A program made the position numbers and the translations under genes. DNA of 6,478 bases from positions 1 through 6,478 of the forward strand of contig JAMCUD010000025.1 of the NCBI GenBank assembly GCA_023379355.1, read 5' to 3'. Source of the DNA: Thermoplasmatota archaeon. Its GTDB lineage: Archaea > Thermoplasmatota > Thermoplasmata > Thermoplasmatales > Thermoplasmataceae. A model generated the notes under the pieces. It saw nothing but the letters and a program-made list of their open reading frames with translations, searched no databases and had not been told where the DNA came from. Shown in pieces: positions 1 to 6,061 of the stretch; positions within the stretch are counted from its first letter, which is position 1, and each line of letters opens with the position of its first letter.

Positions 1-795
1 CTGCCTCCCGGTGGTTTGAATCAAGTGAAGAATGTCCATGACCCCAAGTACTCCTGCAAGTGTATTGTCACTGTTTGTTACCGGAATCGTGTGCAAACCG
101 TGCTTCAGGATTTCCACGGCAGCTTCTCCCAGTGTAATATCCGGCTTTATGCTTATTGGATTTCCCATTATGGATGAACAGACAGGGTCTACTTTCCTTG
201 TTTCCCCTGACAGGTTGCCGTCTCTCTCTGCATTTTCACCCCTTAAAAGGGCAGATGACGACAGATCCTTAACATGGATTATACCCGCAAGTTTGCCGTC
301 CTTAGATAGCACCGGGAATTCGCTTTCGTCAAGGCCCCTCATTTTTTCAAGTGCAATCTTGAGACCATCATTGTCATGCACATATTCGGGGTTTGAAGTC
401 ATTGCATCTCGAACTTTGACCTCATTCACCGGGCTGAACTCCTTGAGGTTCCTGAGCAGGTCGGTTCTTGAAACAATGCCTAGCAGCTTTCCCCTCGAGA
501 CCACAGGAAGAGCCGGAATTCCCGCTTTCTTTATCAGATCTGCGGCAACTTTTATGTTGTCGCTCTCCCTCAGCTTCGGGGTCTTGATGATTATTGAACC
601 AATCTTCTCTGTTGACTGAACGCTTCTCTTCTTCAGAAGTTCCCTAAATAATAGCATTCCGGAATATGTGGTTCCGTTAAGAACGGGGACCTGATGAACC
701 CCTGTCCCTCTCATTCTGGCGAATGCTTCAGAAACAGTTGCGTTAGATGGCAGAGTGACCAGATTTTTCCATGTCATTATTTCGCTTACTTTCAT
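1..795 (-). CDS. Four-CBS-domain protein, C-terminus cut by window edge
   Basis: Translating the minus strand from ATG at 795 gives 265 uninterrupted residues to the left edge of the window, so the stop codon lies outside. The protein is a chain of four CBS domains at about residues 1-58, 64-120, 126-182 and 205-263. Each shows the usual pattern of a 'P.....' strand, an 'A...' helix, a 'PV/IPV' strand and a closing 'G(I/V)(I/L)...D' turn. CBS pairs bind adenosine ligands such as AMP, ATP or SAM and act as cytosolic sensors. The ribose-phosphate signature G-h-h-S/T-x-x-D is intact only in domain 2 (GIVSRTD, 106-112). Domain 1 has GMLLFRE, domain 3 GIIHVKD and domain 4 GVLGVMD. There is no fused catalytic or DNA-binding domain in the visible part, and domain 4 ends at the edge, so probably only a short tail is missing. 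It follows the SHMT-like gene by 10 bases. The family call is secure; the ligand and target are unknown. Confidence 0.9.
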   Translation of the reverse strand, partial: MKVSEIMTWKNLVTLPSNATVSEAFARMRGTGVHQVPVLNGTTYSGMLLFRELLKKRSVQSTEKIGSIIIKTPKLRESDNIKVAADLIKKAGIPALPVVSRGKLLGIVSRTDLLRNLKEFSPVNEVKVRDAMTSNPEYVHDNDGLKIALEKMRGLDESEFPVLSKDGKLAGIIHVKDLSSSALLRGENAERDGNLSGETRKVDPVCSSIMGNPISIKPDITLGEAAVEILKHGLHTIPVTNSDNTLAGVLGVMDILHLIQTTGRQ

Positions 796-800
796 TCATA

Positions 801-807
801 TCACCTC
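801..807 (-). promoter_or_regulatory. Ribosome binding site of the CBS gene, overlapping the upstream stop codon
   Basis: The minus strand reads GAGGTGA, five bases before the ATG at 795, and complements the 3' end of 16S rRNA. It shares bases with the TGA stop (808-806) of the SHMT-like gene, which suggests translational coupling. It also decides the start: another ATG at 799 is out of frame and soon meets a stop. Confidence 0.8.
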
Positions 808-1969
808 AGTATACTCTTTTCAGGGACGCCTTTAACTCCAGAACGTCTCTCTTCACATCCTTCCCCTCCATTGCCCTGGATATCAGTTCTGCTATTTCAT
901 CCATGCCGGAAAAACCATATCTGGAGATCTCAGAGGTACCTATTCTACCCTCTCTGTCTATTATCATACCATTTTTTTCCAGCATTTCACTGAATCTGGA
1001 CATGGTTATACCCCTTTGCTTTATGAAGTCTGGATCGGTAATCACCTGGTGTGTTTCTGAATACCATGGGGAATATTTGACTCCAATTTCCCTATCAGAG
1101 AGCTCCTTTCCAAGGTTCCTGCTGTTGGTGGTAACCAGGGATGCATATTCCTTTCCATGTAGAATCATCTCTTCAGCTGCAACCCCCAAGGCCGCCACCC
1201 TGGAAGGGTGAAAATTATCCATGGCTCTCCAGGTTATATTTTTGCCTATTTCTGCATATAACTCCTCATTATCTGTGAGGATTACGCCTCCCTGAGGGCC
1301 AAAAAATGATTTGTGGGTAGAACCATAGAGAATGTCGCAATATTTCATGGCATCCTTCTGGAAAGCCTCCCCGCCAATGAGACCCATTACATGGGAACCG
1401 TCATATAATAGAAAGGTTCCATTTGGTTCGCAGAGCTCTTTCACCCTCTTCAGGTCATAATGCTTTACAAAGAAAGACTGGCCTAGAACTAGAGCCCTTG
1501 GCCGCGTGGATCTGATCAGTTTCTCAAGCTCCGAGAATTTTATCTCCTGTTTTTCACCGTCATAAGGTATACTGTAGTTGTTTATTCCACTCATCTGGGG
1601 AAGATATCCATTTTCATACCCGGTATACCCTCCAAATTTTTCCGGGATGGAAAGAATATTGTCCTTTCTGTTGACAGTCGAAAGAAGTACAACTTCTGCA
1701 GCTATATGCCCCCCGATGGGCCTCACTTCAGCATACTTTGACTTATAAATCTGTGAGATCAGCCCCTCAGTGCTGTGCAGCACTTCCTCCGAAAATTTTG
1801 CACCTCCGTAGGCTTCTTCACCATTTATCTCCAGGGAATACCTCGAAGCCATGTCTGAACCGAGAGCTTCCCGGGCTTTTTCGCTAAGGAAGTTCTCCGA
1901 AGCCTGCAGATTCAGTACAGAATCCCTGTAATCGTTGTGCTTTCTGACAATATCAATTATTTCCGGCAT
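806..1969 (-). CDS. Divergent serine hydroxymethyltransferase-family PLP enzyme
   Basis: The product is 387 residues, a fold-type I PLP enzyme of the SHMT family, which normally interconverts serine and glycine using a folate or pterin one-carbon carrier. Recognisable SHMT blocks are ASEN (23-26), AYGGAKF (53-59), the YDGSH block (189-193) with D190 for the PLP ring nitrogen, the STHKSFFGPQGG block (217-228) with K220 as Schiff-base lysine, and RIGTSEISRYGF (342-353) with R350 as carboxylate-binding Arg. Several catalytic positions differ from ordinary GlyA. By eye, the Glu of the YAEGYPG motif falls on L46 with a Glu one position later, and the PLP-stacking His of the PHSGSQAN motif falls on I85, with a His three positions on. 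It may therefore be a paralogue with another reaction, such as an aldolase or transaldolase, rather than housekeeping GlyA. I chose ATG 1969 because it has a good ribosome binding site; the frame also runs to a TTG at 2032, adding 21 residues unlike the family. It leads a likely operon with the CBS gene. Confidence 0.85.
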   Translation of the reverse strand: MPEIIDIVRKHNDYRDSVLNLQASENFLSEKAREALGSDMASRYSLEINGEEAYGGAKFSEEVLHSTEGLISQIYKSKYAEVRPIGGHIAAEVVLLSTVNRKDNILSIPEKFGGYTGYENGYLPQMSGINNYSIPYDGEKQEIKFSELEKLIRSTRPRALVLGQSFFVKHYDLKRVKELCEPNGTFLLYDGSHVMGLIGGEAFQKDAMKYCDILYGSTHKSFFGPQGGVILTDNEELYAEIGKNITWRAMDNFHPSRVAALGVAAEEMILHGKEYASLVTTNSRNLGKELSDREIGVKYSPWYSETHQVITDPDFIKQRGITMSRFSEMLEKNGMIIDREGRIGTSEISRYGFSGMDEIAELISRAMEGKDVKRDVLELKASLKRVY

Positions 1970-1977
1970 AAAACTTG

Positions 1978-1986
1978 CACCCCTCT
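1978..1986 (-). promoter_or_regulatory. Ribosome binding site deciding the SHMT-like start
   Basis: The minus strand reads AGAGGGGTG followed by eight bases and then ATG at 1969. It matches the anti-Shine-Dalgarno with one mismatch. Nothing comparable precedes the in-frame TTG at 2032, and the ATG at 2028 is out of frame, so 1969 is the better start. Confidence 0.6.
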
Positions 1987-2038
1987 TTCTGCTTTCTGAA
2001 AACAGGAGGATTACATCAATCTTAACATACAACCGAAT

Positions 2039-2068
2039 CTATTTAACATTTCCAGTTAGATTTTAATA
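2039..2068 (-). promoter_or_regulatory. Candidate TATA boxes for the SHMT-like/CBS operon
   Basis: Two A/T boxes read on the minus strand: TTAAATAG at 2046-2039 and TATTAAAA at 2068-2061. Using the usual archaeal spacing of about 25 bases, they predict transcription starts near 2018 and 2039, giving leaders of roughly 50 or 70 bases before ATG 1969. Which one is used cannot be decided by reading. Confidence 0.4.
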
Positions 2069-2101
2069 GGATTTCCAACCCATATCGGACTTTGGGTCAA
2101 G

Positions 2102-2111
2102 TTTTTAAATA
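2102..2111 (+). promoter_or_regulatory. TATA box of the DNA polymerase gene (leaderless)
   Basis: TTTTTAAATA is centred about 25 bases before the ATG at 2131. That places the expected transcription start on or next to the start codon, so the mRNA should be leaderless. There is no Shine-Dalgarno sequence before the ATG, which agrees. A short inverted repeat ACCCA/TGGGT (2078-2082 and 2093-2097) sits just upstream, of unknown meaning. Confidence 0.7.
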
Positions 2112-2130
2112 GGGCTACATTTGAGAACAC

Positions 2131-4506
2131 ATGAAAATCAGAATGCGCGTCCTTGTTGCGTCATACAGGAGGAGGGACGTTGCAGTTGAGCTGTTCGGCC
2201 GGACAGAGGATGGCAGATCAATAACAGCACTTTTCTTTGGCTTCAGACCATATTTTGATCTTGTTGAACCCTCAGAACAGTGCCTTCAGCTATACAGGGC
2301 AGATGAGGAGTTTGTTGAATCCAGGAACATCAAACTCTGGGTTGAAGGCGAGGACAAGAATGCTACCAGGATCTTCGTGAAATCGCCATGGAAGGTCCCA
2401 CAGCTCAGGGAAAAGTGTGGCTTTAAATTCAGAGTACTTGCGGCAGATATACCGTTTCACCACAGATTCATCTACGACATGGATCTTGAACCTTGCATAG
2501 AGATAAATTGTGAAGAGATTCCGGAAGAACGCAAGAACTTCACGACAGATCTTGTTGTTAGAATTGATAGAATAGAGAAAACTGAGGATTTTGTACCTCC
2601 CTTAAAGATACTGAGTTTCGACATTGAAAACGCTGTTACTCCATTAAATGGGGAGGAATACGGTCACATACTTATGATAGGCTATTCCATCTGGGATGGA
2701 AAAGAACTAACCAAAGGCTACATCGATGGAGATGAAAGGACCATACTGGAGAATTTTGTATCTGTGGTTAATGCTGCTGACCCGGATATACTGACTGGAT
2801 ACAACATAGACGGGTACGACCTGCCCGTAATACAGTCCCGGATGAACAAATTCGGTATTCCATTCAGAATAGGGAGGGACCGTGAACAGCCACACAGGGT
2901 GCAGAGCCAGTACTGGAGGCTTCATGGCAGAACTATATCTGATACCTGGTGGGCTGTGAAAAAGATAATGCATCCAAAACATGAAACACTGAACTACGTT
3001 GCTCAGGAGCTTCTAAATGAGGGAAAGGACAATATTAACAGGCTCAAGATAGAGGAAGAATGGAAAAACAGAAGAGAAGAGGTTATTCAGTACTGCATTA
3101 AGGACTCGTTTCTTACCCTTGAAATATTCAGGAAACTGAGGGTTGTTGACAGAAACATGTTCATGTCAACGGTTACCAGGTTGCCTTTCGATGATGTGTC
3201 CAACGGCGGGACCAGCAATTACGTAGACTCACTGCTGATAAGAAAGGCAGACCGGGAGAGGATTGGAGTTCCCATGACCGGGAGGACAGGAAAGGAGGCC
3301 CCAATAGAGGGTGGATACGTCCATTCCATTGGAGGGGGGATATATGACAATGTCATAGTCCTGGACTTCAAGAGTATGTATCCATCCATGATCATGAAAT
3401 ACAACATCTGCTTCACAACGCTGAGCCCTGACGGCGAGAATACTGCCCCTAACGGTGTGCGGTTTATGGATGTCAGCAGGAAAGCGGGGCTTGTTCCCCG
3501 TCTTCTGAGGGAATTGATGCAGGAGAGGGATGAGGTAAAGAAAAAAATGAAGGCTGCAGATGCGGAGGAAAGGGAGTACCTGGATGGTATTCAGGGTGCG
3601 CTCAAGATACTCATGAATACATTCTATGGTGTTCTGGCTTCTTCATTCTACAGGTTCACAAACCTTGAGATCGGCAGCGCAGTTACCGGATATGCCCGGG
3701 AGACAATAAAGTCGCTTATAGAAAAACTCAAGACACAGAATTTCAAGGTCATATATGGAGACACTGACTCAGTATTCATAGAATCCGGAAGCAGAAATTC
3801 AGCTGAGGCCATAAAAATAGGGAGAGAATTGAGCGAACGGATATCACGAGAGGAGGGTGTAACGGTTGAATTTGAGAAGGTCATGGACCCACTCTTCTCC
3901 CATGGAGCGAAGAAGAGATATGCTGGGAAGATCGTTTATCCGGAGTCTCAGAATGGAGAGATTCTCATAAGGGGTTATGAGGTGAGAAGGACAGATTCCT
4001 TCGATCTGCAGAGTGAAGCCCTTTCCCGGGTTTTCGATCTGGTGCTTTCCAGGGATCTGGATGGTGCCATAGCATACAGGAATGATATCATAGATAAGAT
4101 AATGAAGGGCGACACTGAACACATCAAGATCGATGATCTTGTGATATCCAGGTCCGTGAGGGATTTCAAAAACTACAAAGAACAGTCTCTGGCAAATATA
4201 CGGGTGGCAAAGAAACTCATGGAGCTTGGTGAGACCTTTATACCTGGGATGAAGGTTTCATGGATTGTCACCAACAGCAGGAAATCACCCCAGGAGGTGG
4301 AACCATACATGGACGGTGTTCCATTCAATGCAACCCCTGACTGGGAATATTACGCCAGAAGAGTGGATGAAACGCTGAAAAGGGTGCTTGAAGGTTTGAT
4401 GGATGACTACCCGGAGATTGAGGGTGAAAGTTCTGGAGGCCATCCGGCCAATCAGAACACAGCTGAGAAGGATAATGGACAGAGAAAGCTTTTTGAGTTT
4501 TCATGA
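2131..4506 (+). CDS. polB: Family B DNA polymerase with 3'-5' exonuclease
   Basis: The product is 791 residues, full length for the euryarchaeal replicative or repair family B polymerase (Pfu enzyme about 775). It extends primed DNA and proofreads. Exonuclease motifs: Exo I FDIE (D164, E166), Exo II YNIDGYD (N225, D230), Exo III YCIKD (Y321, D325). Polymerase motifs: A at LDFKSMYPS (D412, steric-gate Y417), B at KILMNTFYG (K492, N496, Y499), C at YGDTDS (D544, D546), then KKRY at 594-597. Between exonuclease and palm is the EGGYV block (393-397). The N-terminal template-uracil pocket known from Pfu is preserved by eye: Y12, P40-Y41, P86, V89, R93, I107, R112, D116. The last residues, QRKLFEFS (784-791), resemble a PCNA-interacting peptide after a polar linker. 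No intein interrupts motifs A, B or C. It is transcribed from its own leaderless promoter and overlaps the convergent dehydrogenase gene by six bases. The assignment is secure. Confidence 0.97.
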   Translation: MKIRMRVLVASYRRRDVAVELFGRTEDGRSITALFFGFRPYFDLVEPSEQCLQLYRADEEFVESRNIKLWVEGEDKNATRIFVKSPWKVPQLREKCGFKFRVLAADIPFHHRFIYDMDLEPCIEINCEEIPEERKNFTTDLVVRIDRIEKTEDFVPPLKILSFDIENAVTPLNGEEYGHILMIGYSIWDGKELTKGYIDGDERTILENFVSVVNAADPDILTGYNIDGYDLPVIQSRMNKFGIPFRIGRDREQPHRVQSQYWRLHGRTISDTWWAVKKIMHPKHETLNYVAQELLNEGKDNINRLKIEEEWKNRREEVIQYCIKDSFLTLEIFRKLRVVDRNMFMSTVTRLPFDDVSNGGTSNYVDSLLIRKADRERIGVPMTGRTGKEAPIEGGYVHSIGGGIYDNVIVLDFKSMYPSMIMKYNICFTTLSPDGENTAPNGVRFMDVSRKAGLVPRLLRELMQERDEVKKKMKAADAEEREYLDGIQGALKILMNTFYGVLASSFYRFTNLEIGSAVTGYARETIKSLIEKLKTQNFKVIYGDTDSVFIESGSRNSAEAIKIGRELSERISREEGVTVEFEKVMDPLFSHGAKKRYAGKIVYPESQNGEILIRGYEVRRTDSFDLQSEALSRVFDLVLSRDLDGAIAYRNDIIDKIMKGDTEHIKIDDLVISRSVRDFKNYKEQSLANIRVAKKLMELGETFIPGMKVSWIVTNSRKSPQEVEPYMDGVPFNATPDWEYYARRVDETLKRVLEGLMDDYPEIEGESSGGHPANQNTAEKDNGQRKLFEFS
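4501..4506. other. Palindromic TCATGA carrying the stop codons of both convergent genes
   Basis: TCATGA is its own reverse complement. Read on the plus strand it ends polB with Ser-TGA; read on the minus strand it ends the dehydrogenase gene with Ser-TGA. The two genes therefore overlap by exactly these six bases and leave no intergenic space for terminators. Confidence 0.95.
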
Positions 4507-5394
4507 GACCTTTTCAGTACTGTACTCTTCCCTCAATACCACATGTTCGGTCTTTTTTCCTTCTATGAAAAGCCTTACATTCTGGCAGGCCCTGTAGACG
4601 GCTTCTTCTTCCAGGTCCCTGTTTATTCCTCCCACATGAGGTGTCAGAAGGACATTGGATGGCAGTGGAAATTTCACATCCGGTTCCCCCCACCATACAT
4701 CAGTAAGGTACATTTTGTCCTGATTCTGATGAAGATACTGTAACATATCGTCCCTGTTTACCACACCTGCTCTTGCAACATTCACTATTGTGTCACCCGA
4801 GAACTTGGAGAGCAGTTTTCCATCGACGATGCCTCTTGTTGAGGCATTCAGGGGCATGGAGAGCAGCAGGACATCAGATTGACGGAACAGTTCTTCCGGA
4901 GAATTCACAAAACTGTCCAGGTTCTCGTCCACTGATCTTGACCTTGAATATGCTATTGTATGCATCCTGAGAGATTTGGCTATTTTGGAAGCACTCTTTC
5001 CTATCCCGCCGTAACCGAAAATTCCAAAGGTGTGGCCGATAAGGCTGGAGACGGGAAGTTTTTGATATACACCGTTTTTCTGCTGCTTTTCGAAATCCAG
5101 TACTCTCTTCTTCACTGAAAGAAGAAGGGCGAATGCATGTTCAGCCACCGGGTCCGCAAATGCTCCTGCATTGCTGCAGACGAGGACTTTTTCTGGCACC
5201 CTGGAAAAATCAAGATGATCAACTCCGGCAGAGATCGTCTGGATCATCTTCAGCTCAGGGAGAATTTCATACTTTCTGTAAATGACCTGTATATCGGCCC
5301 CGTAAGGGTCCATAGACTTAACCTCGCAGCCCAGAATTTCTCTGCATTTTTTCAGAGTTCTGCTGTCCGTCTCCCTCATAATTGATACTTTCAT
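4501..5394 (-). CDS. D-2-hydroxyacid dehydrogenase, NAD(P)-dependent
   Basis: The product is 297 residues from ATG 5394, slightly short for the D-isomer-specific 2-hydroxyacid dehydrogenase family (usually 310-335), which reduces 2-keto acids such as glyoxylate, hydroxypyruvate or pyruvate in the cytosol. The substrate-side block SAGVDHLD is at 55-62. The Rossmann motif GYGGIG is at 127-132. The catalytic triad is complete: R208 in NVARAG, E237 in WWGEPD and H253 in TPHVGG. After the second Rossmann strand the sequence is AYSRSRS (148-154), with Ser and Arg where NAD-specific members carry Asp, which suggests a preference for NADP(H). The substrate cannot be read from sequence; glyoxylate/hydroxypyruvate reductase is one possibility. 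An in-frame TTG at 5415 would add seven residues, but neither start has a clear ribosome binding site, so ATG is preferred. It converges on polB and follows the 120-residue ORF after 93 bases. Confidence 0.92.
   Translation of the reverse strand: MKVSIMRETDSRTLKKCREILGCEVKSMDPYGADIQVIYRKYEILPELKMIQTISAGVDHLDFSRVPEKVLVCSNAGAFADPVAEHAFALLLSVKKRVLDFEKQQKNGVYQKLPVSSLIGHTFGIFGYGGIGKSASKIAKSLRMHTIAYSRSRSVDENLDSFVNSPEELFRQSDVLLLSMPLNASTRGIVDGKLLSKFSGDTIVNVARAGVVNRDDMLQYLHQNQDKMYLTDVWWGEPDVKFPLPSNVLLTPHVGGINRDLEEEAVYRACQNVRLFIEGKKTEHVVLREEYSTEKVS
4553..4558 (+). terminator. Possible oligo-T terminator for polB
   Basis: A run of six T (within TCTTTTTTCC), about 50 bases beyond the polB stop, is the first marked T run on the plus strand. 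Archaeal RNA polymerase can stop at such runs without a hairpin. It lies inside the dehydrogenase gene, where it encodes part of a lysine-rich stretch (GKKTE), so it may be coincidence. Confidence 0.3.
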
Positions 5395-5460
5395 GCATCC
5401 ATGAAATCTAAACAAGAGATAAGGATTGTCTGAAAAAGAACTTTCGGATAAATTCTGTCA

Positions 5461-5468
5461 TATTTTAA
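5461..5468 (-). promoter_or_regulatory. Candidate TATA box of the dehydrogenase gene
   Basis: TTAAAATA on the minus strand would start transcription near 5438, about 45 bases before ATG 5394. A second weaker box (GAATTTATCC, 5455-5446) would give a shorter leader. Either would let the dehydrogenase be expressed separately from the ORF upstream. Confidence 0.4.
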
Positions 5469-5487
5469 GGGCCATTTCCCCTCACTT

Positions 5488-5850
5488 TCAGCTTTGAATC
5501 TTTTGAAAGCATATATTCAGAACATTTTCAAGATCTATTCTTCTGATTGCTGTTTTCTGGGAACCGTGTATATATGCTAAAATGTGATCCATCCTTACAT
5601 CCAGACGATCGACCGTGATCTCCTCCCGACCATAGGTCCGATGAAATGACATGGTTATTGGTGGATGGAATCCCATGTCAAGGAATGAGGCAGTTCTGTA
5701 GTTATGGTAATATTTCTCCCGGTTTGAATTCCATAGAACGCTTTTATCTTCTAAATGAGGGCTCTCTCCTATTTTTTCAAATTCGATTTCTGGATTTGCT
5801 TTCATGAATGATGCAAGGATGGACAGAACTGAACGCGCATTTAGTGTCAT
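5488..5850 (-). CDS. Uncharacterised 120-residue protein
   Basis: I do not recognise this protein. From ATG 5850 it encodes 120 residues with a plausible soluble composition: charged, with several aromatic residues and histidines concentrated in the middle (YYHNY, GFHPP, SFHRTYG at about residues 47-74). There is no signal peptide, membrane segment, Cys cluster or nucleotide-binding loop. The C-terminal third (about 80-117) looks helical and amphipathic. Codon use resembles the neighbours. The start is uncertain: the same frame stays open upstream to a stop at about 5942-5944, with a TTG at 5859 but no ATG or GTG beyond 5850, and GAGG lies only three bases before ATG 5850. It may be an intact small gene or the remaining C-terminal part of a longer one. 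No opposite-strand gene explains the open frame. Confidence 0.5.
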   Translation of the reverse strand: MTLNARSVLSILASFMKANPEIEFEKIGESPHLEDKSVLWNSNREKYYHNYRTASFLDMGFHPPITMSFHRTYGREEITVDRLDVRMDHILAYIHGSQKTAIRRIDLENVLNICFQKIQS

Positions 5851-5902
5851 GAGCCTCAATCTGGAAAGCCGATCATTTGAAATAATCTTACTTTCCTTTA
5901 AA

Positions 5903-5908
5903 CCTCCT
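5903..5908 (-). promoter_or_regulatory. Orphan Shine-Dalgarno-like AGGAGG
   Basis: The minus strand carries a perfect AGGAGG followed by TT, but no ATG, GTG or TTG lies at a usable distance. The next ATG (25 bases on) opens only six codons. It lies inside the open frame upstream of the 120-residue ORF. It may mark a lost start codon or be chance. Confidence 0.3.
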
Positions 5909-5947
5909 ATGTTCTTTATTACAAATAATATGGATGAATATTAAGTA

Positions 5948-5975
5948 GGATGACTGGAGAGAATGCCGGTCATCC
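5948..5975 (+). repeat. Hairpin: 10-bp inverted repeat with 8-base loop
   Basis: GGATGACTGG and CCGGTCATCC are separated by eight bases. As plus-strand RNA all ten pairs form, with one G-U wobble; as minus-strand RNA the same position is an A-C mismatch, so the structure favours a plus-strand transcript. It lies in the divergent gap between the 120-residue ORF and the acetyltransferase. No T run follows it, so it is not a standard terminator. It could be an operator, a structured leader or part of a small RNA. Confidence 0.6.
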
Positions 5976-6024
5976 CGATGGCTCAAAGGTAATCATAAAT
6001 CAGGGAAGAGCCTCTATGTGTTGA
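5950..6024 (+). CDS. Possible 24-codon small ORF
   Basis: ATG at 5950 opens 24 codons ending in TGA at 6022-6024, with neighbour-like codon choice; the peptide begins MTGENAGHPDG. No ribosome binding site precedes it, but an A/T box AAATAATA at 5923-5930 lies about 24 bases upstream, which would fit a leaderless mRNA as at polB. Its start codon lies inside the left arm of the hairpin. An ORF this short can easily arise by chance, and no homology can be claimed. Confidence 0.15.
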   Translation: MTGENAGHPDGSKVIINQGRASMC

Positions 6025-6034
6025 GTGACAAACC

Positions 6035-6043
6035 TTAATATAA
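6035..6043 (+). promoter_or_regulatory. TATA box of the acetyltransferase gene (leaderless)
   Basis: TTAATATAA is centred 23-26 bases before the adjacent ATG codons at 6062 and 6065, so transcription should begin at or beside the start codon. No Shine-Dalgarno sequence is present, as expected for a leaderless message. Confidence 0.65.
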
Positions 6044-6061
6044 GCACCCCTTTTATTGATA

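Noticed and set aside
32..619. A 195-codon open frame on the plus strand
   Set aside because: It lies exactly antisense to the four-CBS protein, whose minus-strand frame has clear family motifs. The plus-strand translation is Ser/Leu-rich with no domain pattern.
694..1211. Two overlapping plus-strand frames
   Set aside because: They are antisense shadows of the CBS and SHMT-like genes, with low-complexity Ser/Pro/Phe-rich translations and no promoter.
1970..2032. TTG start at 2032 for the SHMT-like gene
   Set aside because: The extra 21 residues do not resemble the family and no ribosome binding site precedes it, whereas ATG 1969 has one.
2078..2097. ACCCA/TGGGT inverted repeat upstream of the polB TATA box
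   Set aside because: The arms are only five bases long with a 10-base spacer, easily expected by chance, so I do not call an operator.
3358..3786. Intein in polB
   Set aside because: Inteins often sit at archaeal polymerase motifs A, B and C, but here all three motifs are continuous and the length is normal.
4515..4526. Small palindrome around CAGTACTG after the polB stop
   Set aside because: It is too short to form a stable terminator stem and lies in dehydrogenase coding sequence.
5395..5415. TTG start at 5415 for the dehydrogenase
   Set aside because: The family fold begins with the strand MKVSIM at ATG 5394; the seven added residues contribute nothing and lack initiation signals.
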